Shown in pieces: positions 1 to 8,624 of a stretch of 64,000 nt of DNA. Every line of letters starts with the position of its first letter. Positions within the stretch are counted from its first letter, which is position 1. This DNA comes from Limosilactobacillus caccae (lineage in GTDB: Bacteria; Bacillota; Bacilli; Lactobacillales; Lactobacillaceae). The stretch is taken from contig NZ_FTOY01000011.1 in assembly GCF_900156885.1 (NCBI RefSeq), positions 293,501 through 357,500 of the forward strand. Reading direction: 5' to 3'. The notes under the pieces are model-generated. The model was given only the letters and a program-made list of their open reading frames with translations, made no database searches and was not told the origin of the DNA. Made by a program: the position numbers and the translations under genes.

Positions 1-954
1 TCATACACGAAGATGGACGCGGCCTGGAACTTTATCAACAAGATCTGGAATGCCAGCCGGTACGTAATCATGAACCTCGGCGACATGCCAGCGCCAACTC
101 TGCCGGACAAGAGCAAGTGGGACCTCGCTGACCGCTGGATCTTAAGCCGGTTGAACGCCACCATTACTCAGGTTAACGACCAATTTGAAAAGTTTGAGTT
201 TGGTGAAGCGGGCCGGGCACTATACAACTTTATCTGGAACGACTTCTGTGACTGGTACATCGAAATGACCAAGGAGAAGCTGAACAACGGGACTGACGAA
301 GAAAAGGCGAATACCAAGAACATCCTTGGCTATGTCCTTGACCAAACCTTGAAGATGATGCACCCAATTATGCCATTTGTTACTGAAAAGTTATGGCAGT
401 CAATGCCGCATGACGGTAAGTCAATCATGGTTGCTAAGTACCCAGTAGCTAATGCGGACCTTAATGATGATGATGCTACTGAACAGATGGGCAGCCTGAT
501 TGAAATGATCAAGGCGGTACGGAACATCCGGAGCCAGGCTAATGCGCCAATGTCGAAGCCGGTTGACATCCTCGTTAAGGTTGATAATGACCACCTCGGC
601 AAGATGCTGACTGATAACCGGGATTACATCGACCGCTTCTGTCACCCAGAAAACTTAACGATTAGTAAGGATGTTCAGGCACCTAAACTAGCGATGAGCG
701 GTATTTTAGCCGGTGCAGAAGTATATATTCCAATGGCAGAATTAGTTGACCTCGAAGAAGAAAAGGCGAAGATGAACGACGAAATTGCTAAGCTTGAAAA
801 GGAAGTTCAACGGTCTGAAAAGAAGCTCGGCAATAAGAAGTTTGTTGATAATGCGCCAGAAAAGGTTGTTGAAGCTGAGCGGCAAAAGGCTGTGGAATGG
901 CAGCAAAAGCTTGCTGCTGCTAAGGAACGGCTTGCGTCATTAGCCAACGCCTAG
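1..954 (+). CDS. valS: valine--tRNA ligase, C-terminal part (5' truncated by window edge)
   Basis: The frame is open from base 1, so this is the 3' part of a longer gene rather than a gene starting at the ATG at 13. The roughly 317 visible residues cover the anticodon-binding helical domain (NKIWNASRY near the start, the RALYNFIWNDFCDWYIE block about residues 75-90) and the C-terminal coiled-coil arm (about residues 250-315, rich in E and K), which is the valyl-tRNA synthetase layout. The enzyme charges tRNA-Val with valine in the cytoplasm. The catalytic HIGH and KMSKS motifs lie outside the window. A strong terminator follows. The identification is firm; only the full length is unknown. Confidence 0.96.
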   Translation, partial: SYTKMDAAWNFINKIWNASRYVIMNLGDMPAPTLPDKSKWDLADRWILSRLNATITQVNDQFEKFEFGEAGRALYNFIWNDFCDWYIEMTKEKLNNGTDEEKANTKNILGYVLDQTLKMMHPIMPFVTEKLWQSMPHDGKSIMVAKYPVANADLNDDDATEQMGSLIEMIKAVRNIRSQANAPMSKPVDILVKVDNDHLGKMLTDNRDYIDRFCHPENLTISKDVQAPKLAMSGILAGAEVYIPMAELVDLEEEKAKMNDEIAKLEKEVQRSEKKLGNKKFVDNAPEKVVEAERQKAVEWQQKLAAAKERLASLANA

Positions 955-1040
955 GTTAACTATTAAAGTGATAAGATTATAGACAATTAATGGCGATTTT
1001 ATCTAGGAACTATTTAGTGCTAGACAAGTGAATAGAGTTG

Positions 1041-1074
1041 AAAGAAGCTGGTGTGACCAGCTTCTTTTGCTTTT
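1041..1074 (+). terminator. Rho-independent terminator after valS
   Basis: A near-perfect hairpin, AAAGAAGCTGGT - GTG - ACCAGCTTCTTTT, is followed by a T-rich run (TTTTGCTTTT). It lies about 85 bp after the valS stop and separates it from the cyd block. Confidence 0.9.
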
Positions 1075-1189
1075 ATATGAAAATAAATTCATATATTGGT
1101 GATAAACAGTTATCGGACGATAAGAAAAGTATTCCCCGGTAATAGGGCATTTCTTTCGAAAATTGTTAATTTTTTCTTATATTTAGTCA

Positions 1190-1218
1190 TTGTAAATGTT
1201 TATCACAAGTATTATGAT
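1190..1218 (+). promoter_or_regulatory. cydA promoter with Rex-like inverted repeat
   Basis: A -35 TTGTAA (1190-1195), 17 nt spacer and -10 TATGAT (1213-1218) make a good vegetative promoter about 70 bp before cydA. Positions 1190-1208 also read as an imperfect inverted repeat, TTGTAAA-TGTTT-ATCACAA. This resembles the TTGTGA..TCACAA operator of the NADH-sensing repressor Rex, which controls cyd genes in other Gram-positives. One half-site deviates and the length is 19 rather than the usual 18, so the Rex assignment is tentative. The stretch 955-1289 holds only the terminator, this promoter and the cre-like site. Confidence 0.6.
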
Positions 1219-1233
1219 TATAGGTGTAGAAAC

Positions 1234-1247
1234 AGGAAACGGTTTCA
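1234..1247 (+). promoter_or_regulatory. cre-like site in cydA leader
   Basis: AGGAAACGGTTTCA matches the catabolite-responsive element consensus TGWAANCGNTNWCA at all but two positions and contains the perfect palindrome GAAAC-G-GTTTC. It lies just downstream of the predicted cydA transcription start, where CcpA binding would act as a roadblock. A ccpA gene is present in the window. CcpA control of cyd is an inference. Confidence 0.5.
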
Positions 1248-1289
1248 ACTACTATTATTTTCGATGTACTTCGGAGGGAGGTATTTATA

Positions 1290-2720
1290 ATGACTATTCT
1301 TAGTCTGGCACGTTTCCAATTTGCCATGACGACGGTCTATCACTTCTTCTTTGTTCCATTTTCCATTGGGACAGCGTTTATCGTCGCCATTATGGAAAGC
1401 ATGTATGTCAAAACAAAGGATGAGACATACAAGAAGATGGCGAAATTCTGGGGAAATATTTTCCTGCTTAGTTTTGCTGTCGGTGTTGTTACTGGTTTGA
1501 TCCAGGAATTCCAGTTCGGGATGAACTGGTCTGATTACTCACGGTTTATGGGTGATATCTTCGGTGCACCTCTAGCTCTTGAAGCTTTGCTATCATTCTT
1601 TATGGAATCAACATTTATTGGCCTGTGGGTATTTACCTGGAAAAAGGTTAAGCCAGGGGTTCACCTGTTCTTCATCTGGATGACCAGTATCGGTTCTTTG
1701 ACATCCGCATTATGGATTTTAACGGCGAACTCATTCATGCAACACCCAGTTGGTTATGCAGTTAAGAATGGGCGGGCCGAGATGGTTGACTTTGGCGCTT
1801 TGCTAAAGAACCCGCAATTATGGTATGAATACAGCCACGTTATCTTAAATGCGATGATGATGGGTGGTATTATTATCGCCGGCTTGACGGCCTTCCAACT
1901 GCTCAAGAACAAGAAGCTCTCAGAAGCTAACCGGATCTTCTACAAGAAGTCACTGCGGTTAGGACTCTTAGTTTCCTTGATCTTCTCTGTTGGTGGAATC
2001 GTTGCCGGTGACTTGCAGATGCAATACCTTATTAAGGAACAACCAATGAAGTTTGCGGCAACTGAAGACGTCTTCACGACTACTGGTAAGCACGCCCCAT
2101 GGACAATCGTCGGGATTGCTGACATGAAGGAACACAAGGTAAAGGCAAACATTGATGTGCCTTACGCCTTGAGTATTCTTTCATACCACAAGACGACCGG
2201 GGCGGTTACCGGGATGAATGAGATTAATGCTAAGTTGCAAAAGCAATACAAGGACAAGTACGGTGAGGACATTAACTTCTACCCACCAGTAAACACCTTG
2301 TTCTACAGTTTCCGGATTATGTGTGCGGTTGGTGCCTGGATCTTCTTGGTATCACTTGTCGGCTTAATCATGACGCGTGAGAAGGCCAAGAAGGCACTGA
2401 CTGAACGGCGGTGGGCCTTATGGTGCATTGCCATCACAACTTTCTTACCATTCATCGGTAACACTGCTGGTTGGTTTATTACCGAATTTGGTCGTGTCCC
2501 ATGGACGGTTTACGGATTGTTCACCATTGCTGAGAGTGTATCACCAAACGTTTCGGTTGGTTCGTTGTTGACAACTAACATTGTCTTCTTCGTTCTCTTT
2601 ACCAGCTTGGCAATTACATTGATTGGGTTAATCATCCGCGAATTACGGAAGGACCCATCAGAAGCAATTGAACCGAAATTCAAGAAGGTTCTCGATCCAT
2701 TTGATAAGGAGGCGTTCTAA
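1290..2720 (+). CDS. cydA: cytochrome bd ubiquinol oxidase subunit I
   Basis: CydA is the haem-bearing and quinol-oxidising subunit of cytochrome bd, which reduces O2 to water at the membrane. The 476-residue protein has about nine hydrophobic segments, the N-terminal histidine haem ligand (H18 in TTVYHFF), the glutamate-rich helix with LEALLSFFMESTFIGLW, and the GRVPW motif in the second half. Its length fits the short Q-loop form found in Firmicutes. SD sequence GGAGGGAGG precedes the ATG. It runs directly into cydB (TAA then ATG, no gap). Lactobacilli usually lack haem and menaquinone synthesis, so function may depend on external supply (general knowledge, not visible here). Confidence 0.97.
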   Translation: MTILSLARFQFAMTTVYHFFFVPFSIGTAFIVAIMESMYVKTKDETYKKMAKFWGNIFLLSFAVGVVTGLIQEFQFGMNWSDYSRFMGDIFGAPLALEALLSFFMESTFIGLWVFTWKKVKPGVHLFFIWMTSIGSLTSALWILTANSFMQHPVGYAVKNGRAEMVDFGALLKNPQLWYEYSHVILNAMMMGGIIIAGLTAFQLLKNKKLSEANRIFYKKSLRLGLLVSLIFSVGGIVAGDLQMQYLIKEQPMKFAATEDVFTTTGKHAPWTIVGIADMKEHKVKANIDVPYALSILSYHKTTGAVTGMNEINAKLQKQYKDKYGEDINFYPPVNTLFYSFRIMCAVGAWIFLVSLVGLIMTREKAKKALTERRWALWCIAITTFLPFIGNTAGWFITEFGRVPWTVYGLFTIAESVSPNVSVGSLLTTNIVFFVLFTSLAITLIGLIIRELRKDPSEAIEPKFKKVLDPFDKEAF

Positions 2721-3737
2721 ATGAGTGCTCTTCAATTATTATGGTTCGTCTTAATTGGTGTCTTGTTCGCCGGTTTCTTCTTCCTCGATGGTTTTGACTA
2801 CGGGGTGGGGATGGCGGTTGAAACACTTGCCCATGATGAAAACGAACGTGATCAATTAGTTGAAACAATTGGACCAGTATGGGATGCCAATGAAGTATGG
2901 CTGATCACTGCTGGTGGTGCCATGTTTGCATCATTCCCATTCTGGTACGCAAGTCTATTTAGTGGTTACTACTTGATTTTAGCCTTTATCCTAGTTGGCT
3001 TAATTATCCGGGGAGTTTCCTTTGAATTCCGGGATAAGAGCCCGATGCCAAAGAAGCGTCGCTGGGATAAGGCATTAGCACTTGGTAGTGCAATGGTGCC
3101 ATTCCTATTAGGGATTATGTTTGTCAGCATGATTCACGGAATGCCAATTGACGCCAAGGGTAACTTCGATGCCGGCTTCTTTGATTACTTTAACTGGATT
3201 TCAATTGTCGGCGGAATTGCCTTACTCTTATTGACCTACCTTCACGGAATTAACTACATTGCCTTGAAGACAACTGGTCCTGTTCAAGAGCGGGCACGTA
3301 ACTACGCGCAATTCTTATACTGGGTCCTCTACGTTGGTGAAGTCGTCTTCGCAATCCTCTTGCTATTCATGACCGACTTCTTAAGCGTTCACCCAATTGG
3401 TACCCTTGTAATGCTTGTATTGATCGTTGCCACTTCAGTTTACGCGCACGCGGCGGTATTTAAGAACCGTAACATGGCAGCCTTCATTTCAAGCGGATTA
3501 ACATTGGTATCACTTGTTGCTTTGATCTTTATCGGCTTGTTCCCACGAGTATTAATTAGTAGCATTAGCCCTAAGTATGACTTGCTTATTCAAAATGCTT
3601 CCTCAACGGAATACACACTAACGGTAATGACCATCGCAACTTGTTGCTTATTACCATTCGTTCTGGCATACACAATCTGGGCTTACTGGATTTTCCGTAA
3701 GCGGATTGCAATGCCAGCTATTCCGGAGGTTAAATAA
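2721..3737 (+). CDS. cydB: cytochrome bd ubiquinol oxidase subunit II
   Basis: CydB is the partner subunit of cytochrome bd, a multi-pass membrane protein that stabilises the haem centre. The 338 residues include the diagnostic N-terminal FFLDGFDYGVG motif (about residues 20-30), GPVWDANEVWLI (about 51-62) and eight or so hydrophobic helices. The start codon directly follows the cydA stop, with an SD (AAGGAGG) inside the end of cydA, which implies translational coupling. No irregularity was seen. Confidence 0.97.
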   Translation: MSALQLLWFVLIGVLFAGFFFLDGFDYGVGMAVETLAHDENERDQLVETIGPVWDANEVWLITAGGAMFASFPFWYASLFSGYYLILAFILVGLIIRGVSFEFRDKSPMPKKRRWDKALALGSAMVPFLLGIMFVSMIHGMPIDAKGNFDAGFFDYFNWISIVGGIALLLLTYLHGINYIALKTTGPVQERARNYAQFLYWVLYVGEVVFAILLLFMTDFLSVHPIGTLVMLVLIVATSVYAHAAVFKNRNMAAFISSGLTLVSLVALIFIGLFPRVLISSISPKYDLLIQNASSTEYTLTVMTIATCCLLPFVLAYTIWAYWIFRKRIAMPAIPEVK

Positions 3738-3743
3738 CAATTT

Positions 3744-5474
3744 ATGATTGATAAACTACTCTTCAAGATAAAGGGGAGCAGGCAGATCATGATTAAGCTT
3801 GTGGGGCTTTATGTCCTGCAAGCTTTTCTTATCCTCGGCCAAGGATTAGGGCTTGCAGCATTGCTGACCGGTCTTTGGCAGGGACATTCCTTGGCTAGTC
3901 AGTTGACCTGGCTGCTAGTTTTTGCTGGTTGTTACCTATTGCGTCATGGCTCAACCGAGCTTGGTAATAGCTGGCTTGATAAGTATGCCCGGATGGCTGC
4001 CCAGGATTTTCGAAAGCAATTGCTAAAAAAAGTTTTTAACTTAGGACCGGCAATTGTGCAACGCGAGGGGACCGGTAACATGGTTACCTTAGCGTTAGAC
4101 GGAATTAGTGAGGTTGAAAACTACATTCACCTGATTTACAGCAAGGTCATTAGTATGATGATTATTCCTGTTATTCTCCTGATCGTTTGTTTCTTCCTCG
4201 ACTGGATATCAGGAATTGTGATGTTGCTTGTTTACCCGCTAATTGTCTTATTTATGATTATTTTAGGTTACGCGGCTAAGGCCAAGGCTGACCGCCAATA
4301 CGCTGCCTTTCAGGTTTTGTCAAACCACTTCATTGATTCCTTGCGGGGAATTGATACCCTCAAGTACCTGGGGTTGAGCAAGCGCTATTCGCGGAGTATC
4401 TACCGGTCGAGTGAACGTTTCCGGAAGTCAACGATGAGCGTGATCAAGGTAGCGATGCTATCGAACTTTGCTCTCGACTTCTTTACGACCCTGGCAATCG
4501 CAGTGTTGGCGGTCTTCTTGGGCTTGCGGTTAATCAATGGGCATTTGCTACTATTTCCCGCATTAGCCATCTTGATCTTAGCGCCAGAATATTTCTTGCC
4601 GATTCGTAATTTTGCCAGTGACTACCACGCCACACTAAACGGGAAGAACTCGTTTCATGCCGTTTTACGGATCATCAACATGGATTTGCCGAAGAGACCA
4701 CAAGTTGAACTTCACCCCTGGACGACGGGGGATGAGCTCCACCTTGAAAATGTTGAATTTGCCTATCCTCATGGGGAAAGCGAATTGCGCGATATCAACT
4801 TAACAGTAAGCGGGCCGCAAAAGGTCGGGATTATCGGGATGAGTGGTGCCGGCAAGACCACCTTGATCAACTTGTTGAGTGGCTTTTTACCACCAAAGAG
4901 CGGAAAAATGACCATTCAAGGCCAGAAAGTTGATACCCTTAACATCAAGAGCTGGCAAAAGCAGATCCTGTACATCCCACAGACACCATATATCTTTGCG
5001 GATACATTACGGAATAACATTGCCTTTTACACCCCAGGGGTGAGTGAAGAGCAGCTCCAAGAGGCCGTTCATGTCGTTGGCTTAGACCAGCTGGTCGCTG
5101 AATTACCAGCGGGGCTTGATACGATGATTGGGAATGGTCACCGGCCATTAAGTGGTGGTCAGGCGCAGCGGATTACCCTTGCCCGGGCATTCCTTGATGC
5201 TTCGCGGAAGGTAATGATCTTTGATGAGCCAACTGCCCACTTAGACATTGAGACCGAACTTGAATTGAAAAAGCGGATGCTTCCCCTGATGGACGGCCGG
5301 CTGGTCTTCTTTGCAACCCACCGTCTTCACTGGATGAAGCAGATGGATTATATCCTAGTCTTAAAAGACGGTCGCCTAGTTGAGCAGGGGACCTACCAGC
5401 AATTATTAGCTGAACAAGGCTACTTTACTGAATTAATGGATCAAACGAAGGGAAGGAGGGGCAACCATGAATAA
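3744..5474 (+). CDS. cydD: thiol reductant ABC exporter subunit CydD
   Basis: This is a half-transporter of the CydDC ABC exporter, required for cytochrome bd assembly. In Enterobacteria it exports glutathione/cysteine or moves haem. The 576 residues comprise an N-terminal six-helix transmembrane domain and a C-terminal ATPase with Walker A GMSGAGKTT, signature LSGGQAQR, Walker B VMIFDEPTAHLD and an H-loop histidine (ATHR). The GGAGG SD sits about 14 nt before the ATG at 3744, which is long, so a slightly later start is possible. The 3' end overlaps cydC by 8 nt. Assignment as CydD rather than CydC rests on gene order and N-terminal character. Confidence 0.93.
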   Translation: MIDKLLFKIKGSRQIMIKLVGLYVLQAFLILGQGLGLAALLTGLWQGHSLASQLTWLLVFAGCYLLRHGSTELGNSWLDKYARMAAQDFRKQLLKKVFNLGPAIVQREGTGNMVTLALDGISEVENYIHLIYSKVISMMIIPVILLIVCFFLDWISGIVMLLVYPLIVLFMIILGYAAKAKADRQYAAFQVLSNHFIDSLRGIDTLKYLGLSKRYSRSIYRSSERFRKSTMSVIKVAMLSNFALDFFTTLAIAVLAVFLGLRLINGHLLLFPALAILILAPEYFLPIRNFASDYHATLNGKNSFHAVLRIINMDLPKRPQVELHPWTTGDELHLENVEFAYPHGESELRDINLTVSGPQKVGIIGMSGAGKTTLINLLSGFLPPKSGKMTIQGQKVDTLNIKSWQKQILYIPQTPYIFADTLRNNIAFYTPGVSEEQLQEAVHVVGLDQLVAELPAGLDTMIGNGHRPLSGGQAQRITLARAFLDASRKVMIFDEPTAHLDIETELELKKRMLPLMDGRLVFFATHRLHWMKQMDYILVLKDGRLVEQGTYQQLLAEQGYFTELMDQTKGRRGNHE

Positions 5475-7212
5475 AATTCCGTTGCTTAAGGCAATGAAGC
5501 ACGACCAGTGGGTAAAGCCCTTCTTAAAGCGGTATAAGTGGACCCTTGTACTGGCGATTTCATTAGGAATTATTACTTTTATTTGTGCCGGCGGGCTGAT
5601 GTTCACGGCTGGTTTTCTAATTAGTAAGTCAGCGACGATGCCGTTTAATATCTTGCTGGTCTACGTTCCAATTGTCTTAACCCGGGCCTTTGGAATTTTT
5701 CGGCCGGTGACAAATTACTTTGAACGGCTCGCCAGTCACAACTGGGTTTTTAAGATGACGTCGGCTTTTCGGAAAAAGCTGTACGATTCATTGGAACAAG
5801 ACGCGGTTTTCTTCAATAGCAAGTACCGGATCGGCGATATCCTCGGGTTATTATCCGAAGACGTTGCCCACATTCAAAACTTGTACCTGCGGACGATTTT
5901 TCCGATGCTAGTTGCCTTTGGCCTTTACGCGATTATTGTGATTGCGATGGGCATCCTCTCCCCGTTGATGGGGTTATTAATGCTCGTCTTGTTTGGGCTG
6001 ATTATCATTGCAATTCCTGTTTGGTCGGTACTGGTCAACGGTGCCCGGCAACAACTGGAAAAGCAGTATACGAATACCTTATACGCGGACTTGACGGATA
6101 ACATCATGGGGATCACCGATTGGGAATTAGCAGGGCGCAGTGATGAGTACTTGACCCACCACCGCCATAGTGAAAAGCACTTATTGGCTTCCCAGCAGGC
6201 AAAGAAGAAGTTCGAACACCTGCGGGACTTTGTGTTGCAGGTAATGATCTTACTCGTGGTAATTAGTCTCGTAATTTGGGGCGCCAGTTATTTTGGTGGT
6301 CACTGGGGCGGTAGTGCCAACTGGATTGCAGCGTTTGTCCTCTGTGTCTTTCCGCTGGATGAAGTGCTCTCTAGCCTACCGACTGCTGCCCAGCAAACCA
6401 ATGTGTACACTGATTCGCTCAACCGGCTGAACAAACTACCCCAGCCCGCAAAAGAAGAGACTAAGCCGGTAGAGTTAGCGGCACCATACACGATTAAGGC
6501 GGAAAACTTACAGTACCGTTATCCAGGAACGGAAAAGCTAATCCTCCGCGGGCTTGACCTAGAGATTAAGCCAGGTGAAAAGTTAGCAATTTTGGGCCGG
6601 AGTGGTGCAGGAAAGAGTACCTTTGCCAGCTTGATCCGTGGTGACCGCCAGCCAACTGCTGGTAAAATAACGTTGAACGGGGTAGCAACTGATGAATTTG
6701 GTGACGGGATTGCCAAGTACATCGGGGTCGTCCACCAGTCACCATACCTCTTTAATACCACCGTCCTTAACAATGTTCGATTGGGAAACGAGGACGCAAC
6801 TGAAGACCAGGTATGGTCCGTGCTCGAACGGGTAGGCCTGGCTGCGATGGTTAAGAGTTTGCCAAAAGGGCTAGATACGATGGTCGGGGAAGCAGGGCTC
6901 CGCTTTTCTGGCGGGGAACGTCACCGGCTATCACTTGCCCGAATTCTCCTAAAGGATGCCCCAATTGTTTTGCTTGATGAGCCGACAGTGGGCCTAGACC
7001 CCATCACGGAACAGCAAGTAATTACCACCTTCATGGACCAATTAAAGGATAAGACCCTGATTTGGATTACCCACCACTTGCAAGGGATCGAAATGATGGA
7101 CCAGGTTGTCTTTATCGAAGATGGGCAAATTGCAATGCAGGGTAGCCCGGCGGAATTGCAAGCAACCAATAAACATTATCGGATGCTAAAACAAGCCGAT
7201 GAAGGGAATTAA
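5467..7212 (+). CDS. cydC: thiol reductant ABC exporter subunit CydC
   Basis: This is the second half of the CydDC exporter and should heterodimerise with the preceding product. The 581-residue protein has an N-terminal transmembrane domain (about residues 20-300) and an ATPase domain with Walker A GRSGAGKST, Walker B IVLLDEPTVGLD and ITHH switch histidine. Its signature reads FSGGERHR, close to the canonical LSGGQ. The ATG overlaps the cydD end, with SD GGAGGGG upstream. It closes the cydABDC operon. A separate promoter precedes the next gene. Confidence 0.93.
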   Translation: MNKIPLLKAMKHDQWVKPFLKRYKWTLVLAISLGIITFICAGGLMFTAGFLISKSATMPFNILLVYVPIVLTRAFGIFRPVTNYFERLASHNWVFKMTSAFRKKLYDSLEQDAVFFNSKYRIGDILGLLSEDVAHIQNLYLRTIFPMLVAFGLYAIIVIAMGILSPLMGLLMLVLFGLIIIAIPVWSVLVNGARQQLEKQYTNTLYADLTDNIMGITDWELAGRSDEYLTHHRHSEKHLLASQQAKKKFEHLRDFVLQVMILLVVISLVIWGASYFGGHWGGSANWIAAFVLCVFPLDEVLSSLPTAAQQTNVYTDSLNRLNKLPQPAKEETKPVELAAPYTIKAENLQYRYPGTEKLILRGLDLEIKPGEKLAILGRSGAGKSTFASLIRGDRQPTAGKITLNGVATDEFGDGIAKYIGVVHQSPYLFNTTVLNNVRLGNEDATEDQVWSVLERVGLAAMVKSLPKGLDTMVGEAGLRFSGGERHRLSLARILLKDAPIVLLDEPTVGLDPITEQQVITTFMDQLKDKTLIWITHHLQGIEMMDQVVFIEDGQIAMQGSPAELQATNKHYRMLKQADEGN

Positions 7213-7231
7213 CGCAAGACTGTTTCTTTAT

Positions 7232-7260
7232 TTCAAAGTATGTTTATAATTAATTATAAT
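7232..7260 (+). promoter_or_regulatory. promoter of ndh
   Basis: TTCAAA (7232-7237), a 17 nt spacer and a perfect TATAAT (7255-7260) lie about 20 bp before the ndh start. They indicate that the NADH dehydrogenase can be transcribed apart from cydABDC. Confidence 0.7.
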
Positions 7261-7281
7261 GTGATGAAGGGATGAGAAAAG

Positions 7282-8499
7282 ATGAAGGAAGTTGTAGTAT
7301 TAGGGGCTGGATATGCTGGCCTTAAAACAGTTGTTTTATTGCAAAAAAAGATAAAGGACAATGTTCATATCATTTTAGTTGATCGAAATGATTACCACTT
7401 CGAAGCAACGGACTTACACGAAGTTGCGGCGGGTACACAGACGCCATCACGGATTTCTTATCCAATCAGTGACGTTGTAAAGCCAAACATTACGACCTTT
7501 ATCCAGGATGAAGTGGTTGGTGTTGACACCGCCAATAAGACGGTAAAGCTTGCTAAGCACGCCGAATTACTGCACTACGATTACTGCGTGGTTGGTCTTG
7601 GCTTCGTCTCAGAAAGTTTCGGAATTTCCGGGGTAGACGAAAACGCCTTCCCAATGACGGATGTCGACGAAGCAAAGACAATTTACAACCACATTATTGC
7701 TAAGATGCAAGACTACCAGCAAAGCAAAAACCCAGATGACTTGCACATCATCATCTGTGGTGGGGGCTTTACTGGAATTGAGCTAGCCGGCGCCTTGGTT
7801 GACGCCCGCCCAAGTTACGCAAAGATTGCCGGTGTTGATCCGAGTGAGATTAAGATTACCTTGATCGAAGCTTCAACCCGGCTGTTGCCAATGTTTAGCG
7901 AAAAGCTTGCGGACTACGGGGTAAACCTGGTTAAGAAGCTAGGGGTTCAGTTATTTGATGGCTCACGGATTTCACGGATCGAACCAGGTAAGGTTTACTA
8001 CAAGCATGGTGATGATACTGAAGAACAGACCCAATCAGCTGGGACGATTATCTGGACAACTGGTGTCAGTGGGAACCCACTGATGGCCGAAGCTGGATTT
8101 AAGGAACGGCGGGGCCGGGTAATGGTCACTGACCACTTAAATGATCCGGACCACGACGATGTCTACATCCTAGGGGATGTTGCGGCGGTTATGCCACCTG
8201 ATGGCAAGCGACCATACCCAACGACTGCGCAAATTGCCTTGGCAATGGCTGACTTTACGGCTGAAGACATTGCTAGCCGGATCAAGACTGGCAAGCGCAA
8301 AGCAAAGGCCTTTACCTACAAGTCACTTGGAACGGTCGCATCCGTTGGTAATACCCGCGGCTTTGGTGAGGCAATGGGCCATGAGATTAAGGGCTACACC
8401 GCTTCGGCAATGAAGAAGATTATCGCCGACCGCTCACTAATGGAAACCGGTGGGGTGAAGGAACTGTTGTCCAAGGGACGCTTTGACCTTTACCACTAG
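7282..8499 (+). CDS. ndh: type II NADH:quinone oxidoreductase (NDH-2)
   Basis: This membrane-associated flavoprotein passes electrons from NADH to the quinone pool without pumping protons, and so feeds cytochrome bd. The 405 residues begin with a Rossmann FAD-binding motif GAGYAG (residues 8-13). A second nucleotide motif, CGGGFTGIEL, lies around residue 155, and the FAD-contacting VYILGDVA segment is near residue 295. SD is AGGGATGAG. With cydABDC it gives a minimal NADH-to-oxygen chain. Alternative members of this pyridine-nucleotide disulphide family exist, but length and context favour NDH-2. Confidence 0.9.
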   Translation: MKEVVVLGAGYAGLKTVVLLQKKIKDNVHIILVDRNDYHFEATDLHEVAAGTQTPSRISYPISDVVKPNITTFIQDEVVGVDTANKTVKLAKHAELLHYDYCVVGLGFVSESFGISGVDENAFPMTDVDEAKTIYNHIIAKMQDYQQSKNPDDLHIIICGGGFTGIELAGALVDARPSYAKIAGVDPSEIKITLIEASTRLLPMFSEKLADYGVNLVKKLGVQLFDGSRISRIEPGKVYYKHGDDTEEQTQSAGTIIWTTGVSGNPLMAEAGFKERRGRVMVTDHLNDPDHDDVYILGDVAAVMPPDGKRPYPTTAQIALAMADFTAEDIASRIKTGKRKAKAFTYKSLGTVASVGNTRGFGEAMGHEIKGYTASAMKKIIADRSLMETGGVKELLSKGRFDLYH

Positions 8500-8565
8500 A
8501 ATTAAGATGGCATTGCGGAGGAAGATATTACTTGCCCCGTGATCGCTGGATAATATTTGAAGCTG

Positions 8566-8612
8566 AAACAGGAGGCTGGGGAAAATGTTTTTTCTGGTCT
8601 CCTGTTTTATTG
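8566..8612 (+). terminator. terminator-like hairpin between ndh and folC
   Basis: Inverted repeat AAACAGGAG (8566-8574) and CTCCTGTTT (8599-8607), with inner partial pairing (GGAAAA/TTTTTC), is followed by TTTTATT. It lies inside the upstream open-frame extension of folC, which argues that the extension is not translated. Confidence 0.6.
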
Positions 8613-8624
8613 AATGAGGAGAAA

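Noticed and set aside
1096..1290. 64-residue open frame before cydA
   Set aside because: It has no SD, covers the cydA promoter, Rex-like repeat and cre-like site, and its sequence looks random.
8532..8624. 31-residue N-terminal extension of folC
   Set aside because: It crosses the terminator-like hairpin at 8566-8612, has no SD and no resemblance to FolC; the ATG at 8625 has a good SD.
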